From the NCBI RefSeq assembly GCF_014855515.1, contig NZ_JACYFK010000001.1:310001-374000 (forward strand): 64,000 nt of DNA. The letters are read 5' to 3'. Source of the DNA: Euzebyella marina (GTDB lineage: Bacteria > Bacteroidota > Bacteroidia > Flavobacteriales > Flavobacteriaceae). The notes beneath the pieces were generated by a model. It was not told the DNA's origin, did no database searches, and was given only the letters and a program-made list of their open reading frames with translations. Of this stretch, positions 50,453 to 59,570 are shown piece by piece (positions within the stretch are counted from its first letter, which is position 1; each line of letters begins with the position of its first letter). Position numbers and translations under genes: made by a program.

Positions 50453-51595
50453 ATGGCAAATATTGAGCAGTTCAAAAAAGTTCTTAAGCTCGTACAACAA
50501 ACAGGTAGAATTGATCAAGAAGCTTTCAAGCATCTGACCAAAGAAGAAATAGAGTTAATCAAAGATTTGAACAGTTCTGGCCTTTTAGACGAGTCTATTG
50601 AATTGCTTGATGTAAATGGAACTGAAGACGAGTGGACTGTCATTAAAAACAAAATCAATCCGCATGTTCCAAAAGCGATACCTCTTTGGAAAACAGTGGT
50701 TCGCTATGCGGCCATCTTCGTAGGTCTGGCAATCTCTACATTATTTCTACTTGAAAGAAATGAAACAACATTTGAAACGGTGCAGCCCGATCCAGAAGCT
50801 ATTACCCTTAGAACAGGAGAAAATGCTATTGAAGTTATCGAAGAGAAAGGAAATCAAAAAATAGTAGGCTCAAATGGCAAAGTCATTGCCAATCAAAAAG
50901 GCAATGTTTTAAGCTATAGTGCCGATTCAGAAATTGAAGAGCTCGTTTATAGCGAAGTTCAAATTCCATATGGAAAGATTTTCAACGTATTGCTCTCCGA
51001 CGGAACATTGGTTCACTTGAACTCCGGAACAAAATTTAAGTACCCCATCAAATTTATCAAAGGCCAAAATAGAGAGGTTTTTATCGAAGGGGAAGCTTAT
51101 TTTAAAGTAGCTAAAGACACTGAACACCCATTTATAGTAAATGCAGATGAAGTCGCAGTAAAGGTTTTGGGTACCGAATTCAACCTTTCATCCTACCCCG
51201 ACGAAAAGAATATTACCACCGTGTTGGTCGAGGGATCCGTAAACATGACCAACACCTACACACCGGACCAAAGTACGATTTTAAAACCTGGACATAGAGC
51301 CCGATGGGGAAAGACCTACCATACGACCCTTCTTGACGAGGTCGATACCGAAACTTTTACTGGCTGGATCACCGGAGAAGTCGTCTTCCGCAATACCCCT
51401 TTCCATCTAATGGCAAAGAAGCTAGAAAGGCGCTACAATGTATCAATCGAGAACAGAAATAAATCACTCAACTCAAAAGTGCTAAATGCCAGTTTCAATG
51501 TTAATGTAGAAAGCATTGATGACATACTTCAATCTCTCAACCAACTTCAACCTTTCACGTATCACATCTCTAATAATAAAATAACCATTGAATAA
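50453..51595 (+). CDS. FecR family anti-sigma factor
   Basis: 380 aa from MANIEQFKKVL; the open frame extends 63 codons upstream to 50264, but that part is low-complexity and overlaps the divergent sigma gene start, so it is not coding. Cytoplasmic sigma-binding region at 1-75, one membrane helix at about 84-103 (YAAIFVGLAISTLFLL), then the periplasmic FecR domain (VQIPYGKIFNVLLSDGTLVHLNSG, given in parts: IPYGKIFNVLLSDGT, VHLNSGTKFKYP) and a DUF4974-type C-terminal domain (GEVVFRNTPFHLMAKKLERR). It relays occupancy of the SusC transducer to the ECF sigma factor. 113 bases before susC. Confidence 0.93.
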   Translation: MANIEQFKKVLKLVQQTGRIDQEAFKHLTKEEIELIKDLNSSGLLDESIELLDVNGTEDEWTVIKNKINPHVPKAIPLWKTVVRYAAIFVGLAISTLFLLERNETTFETVQPDPEAITLRTGENAIEVIEEKGNQKIVGSNGKVIANQKGNVLSYSADSEIEELVYSEVQIPYGKIFNVLLSDGTLVHLNSGTKFKYPIKFIKGQNREVFIEGEAYFKVAKDTEHPFIVNADEVAVKVLGTEFNLSSYPDEKNITTVLVEGSVNMTNTYTPDQSTILKPGHRARWGKTYHTTLLDEVDTETFTGWITGEVVFRNTPFHLMAKKLERRYNVSIENRNKSLNSKVLNASFNVNVESIDDILQSLNQLQPFTYHISNNKITIE

Positions 51596-51708
51596 TGTCA
51601 ACCCTTTAAAACTTTAATGCCTATGTAAGACCTCAGAAAAACCTCAGTTGTACCCAATCGAAAACTACTAACTAACGGAACAACATTTAACCAAATAATT
51701 ACCCAACC

Positions 51709-54700
51709 ATGAAAAAAAACCTTTCGAATAAGTTATTAACGTGGTGTAGGCGCAGAGGCGATTTGCGTCCCTTTCTGTTCACCTTAATAATTTCACTACT
51801 TGCCGTCATTAATTTGCAAGCTAGTACCTACAGCCAAAATACCGAGCTCTCACTAGATTTAGAAAATGTAAGTATCATAGACGTTTTCAAAGAGATTGAA
51901 GCCAATTCAGAATTTAGGTTCATGTATGAAAGTGGTCAAATCGACCTTCAGAAAAAAGTTTCCATACACGTTAAAAAGTTTAAAATAGATCCCATTTTAC
52001 AAATACTCTTCGATGATACCAACATTACCTATAAAACGGTCAATCGACAAATCATCATCACCACCTTAGAAGAGACCAAAAACGATACTACAGAAAATGC
52101 TGTAGTCTCCGGAACCAATAAAAAAGAAGTACAACAAACTGTTTCGGGTGTCGTGTTAGATTCAGATGGAGTTCCTTTACCAGGTGCTAATATTTTAGAG
52201 AAGGGAACGACCAATGGTACTCAAACCGATTTTGATGGCAACTTCTCTATTAATGTTGGTAGTGATGCTACCTTGGTATTCTCATACATAGGTTTTTCAA
52301 CCGCCGAGATAGAGGTCGGTGACCAGACAGAAATGACGGTAACCATGACCGAAAATGCCGCAAGTCTAGAAGAGGTGGTTCTCGTGGGTTACGGCACACA
52401 AAGCAGGGCCAAAGTTACCGGTGCCATTAGTACGGTTGATAGCGAGGGTTTGACCCAAAGACCTGTTACCAGTGCCGCCACAGCCTTACAAGGGCAGTCT
52501 CCCGGTCTGACTATTCAAAACAATGGTGGTTCACCAGGTGTTGAAGATGTGGGCATAAGAATTAGGGGTATCGGTACCCTGAACAATTCGAACCCGCTTG
52601 TTTTGATTGATGGTATCGAACAATCACTGAGCACCGTAGAAGCACAGAATATTGAATCAATTTCAATTCTTAAAGATGCGGCTTCTTCGGCCATTTATGG
52701 TTCACGCGCCGCCAATGGGGTTATCTTGGTAACTACCAAAAGAGGCGCCTCAGAAGGTACTATTCTAAACTATAATGCTTTTGTGGGGGTTCAAAATCCT
52801 AGTTTTTTTCCTGAAAAGGCAGATACCGAATCTTGGTTAAGATTGGAAAATGAAGCCCAGGTTAATGCCGGAGGAACGCCGACCTATTCTGAAGAATATA
52901 TTCAAAATGCCGTAGCGGGAACCAACCCGTATGAATTTCCATGGGCCAATTGGGAAGATGGTATCTTCAACAAAAGTGCTTTAATGCAGCAACACTCCTT
53001 TTCAATTTCAAGTGGAAGCGATAAGGGTAGAATTTTTGCCTCTTTAAACTACAACGATTCAGATGGCATTCTTCAAAACTTCAATAACAAAAGAACCACG
53101 GCCCGTGTAAATGCCGATCTCTATGCCAACGATAAGTTGACTTTCAAAGTCGGACTTATGTACCGAAACGGCAATTTCTCCGGACCGGGACATGCCATCA
53201 ATGGCTCAGGCGTTGCAGGGCAACAAATCGTTCAAGGTCTCTTACACATTAACCGTAATGTGGTCATGGCTTATCCCGATGGTACATACGACCTTGTATC
53301 GGGTTATTGGAACCCCCATGCCATGGCTAACGAAGGTGAAACTAGCAGAATTACCGATGATGTTTTTACCCAAGGAGGCTTTGAATACAACATCAACGAA
53401 AACTTCTCTCTAGAAGGTAATGTCACTTACAAATTGACGAATCAAAACACTTCAAGGTTCATGAACAGCCTTGCGGGTATGAGAAACTATGTAACTGGTG
53501 AGCCTGTGGCCGTCTCAGGTTGGTTCGCGACCAATGAACTTACCGAAACCGAAAACACCACCAGAGAACTGAGCCAGAGACTATATTTAAATTATGATAA
53601 AACCTTTGGCAGCCATTCTTTCGACGCACTGGTTGGGTACGAAGAAATTTACAACAAGTTCAAAAATGTTGCGGCAAGTCGACAAAACTTCTTCAATAAT
53701 GACCTGCGCGATTTAAATGCGGGGGCGGTAGATAATCAAAACATCAGTGGTTATAATCAAGATTGGAGGCTACGATCGTTCTTCGGTAGGCTGAACTATT
53801 CTTTTGATGACAGGTACCTGATTCAGGGTAATATTAGATACGACGGATCATCACGCTTTGGCGATGGTAACCGATGGGGGGTTTTCCCATCAGTATCGGC
53901 CGGGTGGAATATAACCAACGAAGCTTTTATGGAAGATCTTATTGAAGATTCTTTCGTCAATAACATTAAACTTAGAGCCTCTTGGGGGCAGTTAGGAAAT
54001 CAGAACATAGGTCTCAATCGTTTTAGAAGCACCTACGACCTTGATCAAGGTTATCAATTTGGTGGCAACGTAGTTTCGGGTTCTGCCATAGTTCAAGCAG
54101 GAAACCCAGACATCACTTGGGAAACCTCCACCATGACCAACATCGGTGTAGACGCCACTTTCTTGAACAATAGAATTTCATTGGTTGCAGAATATTTCTG
54201 GAAATATACCGATGACATTCTTTTAGACCTTCCTATCTCTACCACCATCGGTGTAAACCCTCCGGTTCAAAATGCCGCCGCTGTTTCGAATAACGGATAT
54301 GAAATTGGCATCAATTACCAAGGTGCGTATAGACCAGACGACGAGTTTAATTACTCGATTGGGTTCAATTTTACCGATGTCATTAACAAAATTGAAGATC
54401 TGAACGGCGCAGGGCCTTTCTTTCCCGACAACTTCTCTATTTGGACGGAAGGTCACTCCATCAACTCTTTAAGAGGTCTTACCTCTCCTGGTCTGTATAG
54501 AACCGATGAAGATTTGGCCAACTATCCTGCCACCATTCACCCTAGTGTAGGTATTGGTGATATTATTTATGAGGATGTAAATGGTGACGGACAAATAACC
54601 CAATCAATCGCACCCGGTGGTGACCAAGTCATTATCGGTAATGAAGACCCTCGATATGAATTCGGTCTTAGGTTCGACGCTTCCTACAAAGGGTTTGATT

Positions 54701-55107
54701 TTTCAATGTTTTGGCAAGGTGTTCTTAAAAAGCAACATCTATTGGACGGGGCCATTCCCGAGGGGCCAGCCTTCCAAAATTTCATCCATAAAGAAATGGC
54801 CGAAAGATCGTACCATCCTGAAAGAAACCCTAATGGCGACTGGCCTTTGGTAACTGCAGGTAACTCATGGAACATCGTCAAATCAGACTTTTGGCTGATC
54901 GATAGCAAATATGCACGATTGAAAAACTTTCAATTGGGCTACACCTTCAAACAGGATATATTTTCAAAGTTAAGGCTCTACGTTTCGGGCGAAAACATGT
55001 TGACCATTACGGCTCAAAAATTATTTGACCCGGAGACTCCTAGAGGTAGAAGTCAATTCTTCCCCCATACCAAAACAATGAGTGTTGGCCTAAATGTAAT
55101 GTTTTAA
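51709..55107 (+). CDS. SusC/RagA TonB-dependent transducer with N-terminal STN domain (locus B)
   Basis: 1132 aa. After a long signal (membrane segment about 22-38) comes the STN signalling domain (SLDLENVSIIDVFKEIEANS to INRQIIITTL-like end, about 45-122), a carboxypeptidase-regulatory-like domain (SGVVLDSDGVPLPGANILE, about 145-220), TonB box region EVVLVGYGTQ, plug (IRIRGIGTLNN, PLVLIDGIEQ, ILKDAASSAIYGSRAANGVI) and the beta-barrel ending SVGLNVMF. The STN domain contacts FecR, so substrate uptake should switch on the ECF sigma factor encoded nearby. Followed by susD. Confidence 0.95.
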   Translation: MKKNLSNKLLTWCRRRGDLRPFLFTLIISLLAVINLQASTYSQNTELSLDLENVSIIDVFKEIEANSEFRFMYESGQIDLQKKVSIHVKKFKIDPILQILFDDTNITYKTVNRQIIITTLEETKNDTTENAVVSGTNKKEVQQTVSGVVLDSDGVPLPGANILEKGTTNGTQTDFDGNFSINVGSDATLVFSYIGFSTAEIEVGDQTEMTVTMTENAASLEEVVLVGYGTQSRAKVTGAISTVDSEGLTQRPVTSAATALQGQSPGLTIQNNGGSPGVEDVGIRIRGIGTLNNSNPLVLIDGIEQSLSTVEAQNIESISILKDAASSAIYGSRAANGVILVTTKRGASEGTILNYNAFVGVQNPSFFPEKADTESWLRLENEAQVNAGGTPTYSEEYIQNAVAGTNPYEFPWANWEDGIFNKSALMQQHSFSISSGSDKGRIFASLNYNDSDGILQNFNNKRTTARVNADLYANDKLTFKVGLMYRNGNFSGPGHAINGSGVAGQQIVQGLLHINRNVVMAYPDGTYDLVSGYWNPHAMANEGETSRITDDVFTQGGFEYNINENFSLEGNVTYKLTNQNTSRFMNSLAGMRNYVTGEPVAVSGWFATNELTETENTTRELSQRLYLNYDKTFGSHSFDALVGYEEIYNKFKNVAASRQNFFNNDLRDLNAGAVDNQNISGYNQDWRLRSFFGRLNYSFDDRYLIQGNIRYDGSSRFGDGNRWGVFPSVSAGWNITNEAFMEDLIEDSFVNNIKLRASWGQLGNQNIGLNRFRSTYDLDQGYQFGGNVVSGSAIVQAGNPDITWETSTMTNIGVDATFLNNRISLVAEYFWKYTDDILLDLPISTTIGVNPPVQNAAAVSNNGYEIGINYQGAYRPDDEFNYSIGFNFTDVINKIEDLNGAGPFFPDNFSIWTEGHSINSLRGLTSPGLYRTDEDLANYPATIHPSVGIGDIIYEDVNGDGQITQSIAPGGDQVIIGNEDPRYEFGLRFDASYKGFDFSMFWQGVLKKQHLLDGAIPEGPAFQNFIHKEMAERSYHPERNPNGDWPLVTAGNSWNIVKSDFWLIDSKYARLKNFQLGYTFKQDIFSKLRLYVSGENMLTITAQKLFDPETPRGRSQFFPHTKTMSVGLNVMF

Positions 55108-55123
55108 GAAAATGAAGATTATT

Positions 55124-56695
55124 ATGAAAAAAGTATATATAACTAAAGTATTGGTTTTATCGGCCATATCGCTATTCTTCGGCTGTGCCGATGGGTTAGA
55201 CGAGGGCCTTGATTTAGAACCAACAGGTGCAGTATCCGAAACAGTTTATTGGTCTTCGGAAAGAGACGCCATTTTAGCGGTGAATGCCATTTACAATGAA
55301 CTGGATGGCACCCAGTCAGTAATTGAGCTTGACGGTATTACAGACATAGGTTTTAGATCTGCTTCTAACGTACCGACATTTAACGATGTGCGCTTAGGAG
55401 AAATTGACCCCTCAAATGCTACCATAACCGCTATTTGGGAAAGATACTATCGAGGCATTGGTAAAGCTAACGGCGTACTTGCCAATATTGATCGTGTTGA
55501 AGATGGTAATGCAGCAACGATGGCCCGACTAACTGCCGAAGCCCGTTTTTTACGTGCCTATTATTACATGCAGCTGGCAAGCCTTTGGTGCAATGTGCCT
55601 CTGATCTTAGAGCCCTTAGATGTAAATGACCAACGGCCTACCAATTCGAAAGAAGAGATCGTAGACTTTGTCATCTCAGAGTTAGATGCCATAATCAATA
55701 GCGAGGCATTGCCCCAAAGTTACAACGCTGACAACGTCGGTCGTGTCACCCATGGGGCGGCGTTGGCCACCAAAGCTAGGGTCGCCATTCGCAACAATAG
55801 ATATGAACTGGCCCGCGACGCTTCTTTGGCGGTTATGAATCTTGGCATCTACAGCCTTTATCCTGACTATCAAGAACTTTTCCAAGCGGCAGGCCAAAAT
55901 TCAACAGAGGTTATCTTTGATAGACAATACGCAGTAGGTGGCAATACCTATAACAATTTCGGCTATTCTGCCGCTTCCATCGGCGGAAACTCCACCGTAG
56001 AACCGATGATGGAACTCTTTGAGAAGTATGAATACATCGGCCCGGTCAATCCTGACGACCCCTATGAAAACAAAGATCCAAGGTGGGACTATAATGTATA
56101 TTACACCGGTCAGCCCATCGGTAACAACACCTATAATTCATGGCCCAATAGTAGTACTCCTGACCGCGTAAGCGGCAGCGAATGGGCAACACTTTACGGG
56201 TATAACCTAAAAAAATGGGTCGACTATGAAACCTTTGTCGAAAATCCGAGTCTAGGAGATGTAAACATGATCTTGATCAGATATGCCGACGTGTTGCTCA
56301 TGTACGCAGAAGCAAAAACCGAGCTCAATGAAATAGACGCTTCGGTTTACGATGCTATCAACGATATCAGACAAAGACCAACAGTTGAAATGCCCGAAAT
56401 AACCGAAGGAAAGACCCAAGCAGAACTGAGGGAAATTATAAGGGACGAAAGGGTTAAAGAACTGGCCTTTGAGGGGCTACGCCTTTTCGATCTGAACAGA
56501 TGGCAGTTGGGTGAAGAAAAAGTCGGTCTATTAGAAGGCATGTATTACATAAATGAAAGTTCTGGAGAATGGGAAGTAATGAATTACGGCCAAGTTGCCC
56601 GATTTAACCCTGATAGGGATTATTGCTGGCCTGTTCCTCAAAAAGAAATGGATATCAACGATGTAATCACCCAAAATCCGGGTTATACAAACTAA
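55124..56695 (+). CDS. SusD/RagB family nutrient-binding lipoprotein (locus B)
   Basis: 523 aa from MKKVYITKVLVLSA (an ATG four codons upstream is also possible). Lipobox FFGC at about residue 18-21. SusD landmarks: AILAVNAIYNELDG, ARFLRAYYYMQLASLWCNVPL and the C-terminal EIIRDERVKELAFEGLRLFDL, ending ITQNPGYTN. It starts 16 bases after susC and ends 6 bases before the oxidoreductase gene, so the three are in one message. Confidence 0.95.
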   Translation: MKKVYITKVLVLSAISLFFGCADGLDEGLDLEPTGAVSETVYWSSERDAILAVNAIYNELDGTQSVIELDGITDIGFRSASNVPTFNDVRLGEIDPSNATITAIWERYYRGIGKANGVLANIDRVEDGNAATMARLTAEARFLRAYYYMQLASLWCNVPLILEPLDVNDQRPTNSKEEIVDFVISELDAIINSEALPQSYNADNVGRVTHGAALATKARVAIRNNRYELARDASLAVMNLGIYSLYPDYQELFQAAGQNSTEVIFDRQYAVGGNTYNNFGYSAASIGGNSTVEPMMELFEKYEYIGPVNPDDPYENKDPRWDYNVYYTGQPIGNNTYNSWPNSSTPDRVSGSEWATLYGYNLKKWVDYETFVENPSLGDVNMILIRYADVLLMYAEAKTELNEIDASVYDAINDIRQRPTVEMPEITEGKTQAELREIIRDERVKELAFEGLRLFDLNRWQLGEEKVGLLEGMYYINESSGEWEVMNYGQVARFNPDRDYCWPVPQKEMDINDVITQNPGYTN

Positions 56696-56701
56696 ATAGT
56701 C

Positions 56702-58006
56702 ATGGGAGAAAAAAAGTTCAATCAAGAAAAGACTCGGCGAGAGTTCATTAAAAATGCAGGTGCTGCGGCCATCTTTAGTGCAGGATCCTTTAATCTGCCT
56801 ATCGGTTTTGCAAAACCTTTGTCATCAAAGGCCCAAACCCAATTGAAGGTAGGTCTAGTCGGCTGTGGAGGCCGTGGTACCGGTGCTGCGGCACAAGCTC
56901 TGCAGGCAGATTCAAATGTGGTACTCTGGGCTATGGCCGATGTCTTCGAAGATAGATTGACAAGTTCTCTCAAACTATTGAAAGAAACACATGACCAGCG
57001 TGTACAAGTGGCCAAAAGCAGACAATTCGTAGGTTTTGATGCCTACCAAGATCTGATTGAATCCGGAGTCGACGTCGTATTATTAGCGAGTCCTCCGGGT
57101 TTTAGGCCCAAACATCTTTCAGCAGCTATCGATGCCAACAAACATGTTTTTTATGAAAAGCCTGTAGCGGTCGATGCACCCGGAGTAAGAAAGGTTTTGG
57201 AAGCTGCCAAGATGGCCAAAGAGAAGAATCTTTCGATGGTCTCTGGCTTCTGCTTTCGCTATGACCTACAAAAAAAGGCACTTTATCAAAAAGTACTCGA
57301 TGGAGCCATAGGGGACATCAGGTCTATAGCCTCTACCCGTAATGGTGGCGAACTTTGGTTCAAAGACCGAAAACCAGAATGGACGGATACTGAATATCAA
57401 GTACGCAATTGGTATTACCAGAATTGGCTTTCAGGTGATTTTATAGTTGAAATGTTCGTTCACAGCCTAGATATGATAGCCTGGGCAATGGGAGAGAAAA
57501 TGCCTGCCTCAGCCACAGCTACAGGCGGTAGGCAATGGCGTACCGATAAAAAGTATGGTAACATCTTCGATCACTTTGCTATTGAGTTCAATTACGACAA
57601 TGGTGTCAAGGGGTACTGTTTCACAAGACAGCAAGAAGGTGGCTCTACAAAGAACGCTGTGGAAATCAACGGCTCGCTGGGCAATGCCTATTATGAGGGA
57701 ACCCGACATGAGATAACCGGTAAAAACCCTTGGAAATACGATGGGGAAGTGAATGACATGTACCAGTCTGAACATGATGCCCTATTCAAATCGATACGTG
57801 AAGAGGCGGGTATTAACGATGGTGAGCTTAGTGCCAATAGTTCCCTAATGGGAATCATGGGCCGAATGGCCGCCTATACCGGCCAAACCATTACCTGGAA
57901 CGATGCCCTGAACTCTACCGAGATACTAGGGCCTGAGTCTTATGACTGGGATATCAAGTTTGAAGGCCCTGAAATAGCCATACCCGGAAAGACAAAATTC
58001 AAATAA
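56702..58006 (+). CDS. Gfo/Idh/MocA family oxidoreductase, Tat-exported (locus B)
   Basis: 434 aa. A twin-arginine signal (KTRREFIKNAGAAAIFSAG, about 10-28) precedes the Rossmann motif VGLVGCGGRGTGAA, the EKP motif in HVFYEKPVAVDAPG and a C-terminal beta-sheet domain with FVEMFVHSLDMIAWAMG-type catalytic block (IVEMFVHSLDMIAWAMGE). It shares function class with the locus A enzyme but is clearly diverged from it. It is directly linked to susD (6 bases). Expected to oxidise a periplasmic glycoside, with NAD(P) kept bound. Confidence 0.92.
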   Translation: MGEKKFNQEKTRREFIKNAGAAAIFSAGSFNLPIGFAKPLSSKAQTQLKVGLVGCGGRGTGAAAQALQADSNVVLWAMADVFEDRLTSSLKLLKETHDQRVQVAKSRQFVGFDAYQDLIESGVDVVLLASPPGFRPKHLSAAIDANKHVFYEKPVAVDAPGVRKVLEAAKMAKEKNLSMVSGFCFRYDLQKKALYQKVLDGAIGDIRSIASTRNGGELWFKDRKPEWTDTEYQVRNWYYQNWLSGDFIVEMFVHSLDMIAWAMGEKMPASATATGGRQWRTDKKYGNIFDHFAIEFNYDNGVKGYCFTRQQEGGSTKNAVEINGSLGNAYYEGTRHEITGKNPWKYDGEVNDMYQSEHDALFKSIREEAGINDGELSANSSLMGIMGRMAAYTGQTITWNDALNSTEILGPESYDWDIKFEGPEIAIPGKTKFK

Positions 58007-58155
58007 GAATAAATTGTTGTAGTGAAGTAGTTAGTTCATTTAGGGAAGTACTCAAAGCTTGGTTAGTTCTTTGAGATCCTATACCAAACCATAGGTTGGC
58101 TTACCACCTTCTTCCCTAAATGTTTAACCCAGATTTGCCACCTAAAACGATCCAA

Positions 58156-58926
58156 ATGAAATCAACAGCAACCTTGGCCAAAAGTTGGGCCATTGCACTT
58201 TACGCCCTAATAATCACAAAAGTTGAAGCGCAAAACGAGAACTTTGGGTTTGAGTTCGGCACGGTAACCACAATGGACAACCTCTATTCCGAGACCCCAT
58301 CCGGACTGGGTTCAATCAAATGGGTTAACGTAAATACCGAGAAGAACACGTGGTCTGTTGATAAAAACGGCATATTGGTTTGTCAAGGTTTGCCAATTGG
58401 TGTGGTTCGTTCAAGCAAACAATACGAGAACTTTATCTTACATGTAGAATGGAGGCACATGGAGCCCGGTGGAAATTCAGGAATCTTTGCCTGGAGCAAT
58501 GCCAACCCCGAAGAAGGCAAGAACCTACCTGACGGACTTGAAATTCAAATGCTTGAACTTGATTGGGTCAACCTCAACACGCGCAATGGCGAAAAACCGG
58601 CCATAGCTTATGTTCATGGTGAACTTTTTGGTGTCGGTGGCGTGACCACGATACCTGACAACCCTAGGGGCGAAAGAAGCAAATCAATAGAAAACAGGGC
58701 TAAAGGAAAAGGCATCTGGAATACCTACGATGTAGTTTGTGTAGATGGTGTCGCCAAACTTTCGGTCAATGGCAAGTTTGTAAACGGTATCGCCAAAGTT
58801 TCCCAAAAGAAGGGTTATCTCTGTTTAGAGTCGGAAGGGGCAGAAATTCAGTTTCGAAATCTAAGGGTTACCGAGCTACCCCCAAGCGTTACCTCATCAA
58901 ATCAGATAGCACCCCTTCTCGATTAA
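58156..58926 (+). CDS. Secreted DUF1080 protein, 3-keto-glycoside hydrolase/lyase-like (first of pair)
   Basis: 256 aa from [18 protein letters not shown], which gives a signal peptide cut after VEAQ; the frame extends 12 codons further upstream (58120). DUF1080 features: [58 protein letters not shown], then [19 protein letters not shown] and [16 protein letters not shown] loop of some 30 residues containing [10 protein letters not shown] is longer than in the next gene. It lies 149 bases after the oxidoreductase gene and 19 before the second DUF1080 gene. Confidence 0.87.
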   Translation: MKSTATLAKSWAIALYALIITKVEAQNENFGFEFGTVTTMDNLYSETPSGLGSIKWVNVNTEKNTWSVDKNGILVCQGLPIGVVRSSKQYENFILHVEWRHMEPGGNSGIFAWSNANPEEGKNLPDGLEIQMLELDWVNLNTRNGEKPAIAYVHGELFGVGGVTTIPDNPRGERSKSIENRAKGKGIWNTYDVVCVDGVAKLSVNGKFVNGIAKVSQKKGYLCLESEGAEIQFRNLRVTELPPSVTSSNQIAPLLD

Positions 58927-58945
58927 TCAAAAACCAAAAATTAAA

Positions 58946-59560
58946 ATGAAAAAATTATTTTTTATAGCAATACTGGCCATGAGTTCCATTAACACTCATG
59001 CCCAGAAAGAAAAGTCTATTTTTAACGGAAAAGACCTATCAGGTTGGACCAAACACGGTACCGAATACTGGTATGTTGACGATGGTGAATTGATTTGTGA
59101 AAGTGGCCCGGAAGAAAAATACGGGTATTTATCGACCAACAAGCCCTACAAAAATTTTATCTTGAATCTCGATTTCAAGCTAGAGGCCAATGGCAACAGT
59201 GGTATATTCATTCGTTCGCATGTGGGCGGCAATGACGGCACCACTATTTCAGGATGGCAAGTTGAAGTAGCCCCTCCTGATCTTCATACCGGTGGTATTT
59301 ATGAATCTACACCGGGCGGAAGGGGTTGGATCATAAAGCCCGACCCGAAAGATGAAAAAAACCTCAACCCCACCGACTGGAACCATATGCGAATAGAAGC
59401 CAAAGGAGATATGGTCACCAGTTGGTTGAACGGCAAGAAAATGGTAGAACTTGAAGATACCAAAATCGGGGAAGGCAGAGGGTCTGTTGCACTACAAATT
59501 CATAGTGGAGGAGGCATAAAAGTGCGTTGGAAGAATATTAAAATACAAGAATTAGATTAA
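58946..59560 (+). CDS. Secreted DUF1080 protein (second of pair)
   Basis: 204 aa, a minimal single-domain DUF1080 protein with signal peptide (cut after INTHAQ, residue 20). The family blocks are SIFNGKDLSGWTKHG, YWYVDDGELICESGP, YKNFILNLDFKLEANGNSG, FIRSHVGG, GWQVEVAPPDLHTGG, WNHMRIEAKGDMVTSWLNG and IKVRWKNIKIQEL. Two different DUF1080 enzymes side by side suggest either two cleavage specificities or hydrolase plus hydratase-like roles on one 3-keto substrate. Confidence 0.88.
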   Translation: MKKLFFIAILAMSSINTHAQKEKSIFNGKDLSGWTKHGTEYWYVDDGELICESGPEEKYGYLSTNKPYKNFILNLDFKLEANGNSGIFIRSHVGGNDGTTISGWQVEVAPPDLHTGGIYESTPGGRGWIIKPDPKDEKNLNPTDWNHMRIEAKGDMVTSWLNGKKMVELEDTKIGEGRGSVALQIHSGGGIKVRWKNIKIQELD

Positions 59561-59570
59561 ACACATACCA

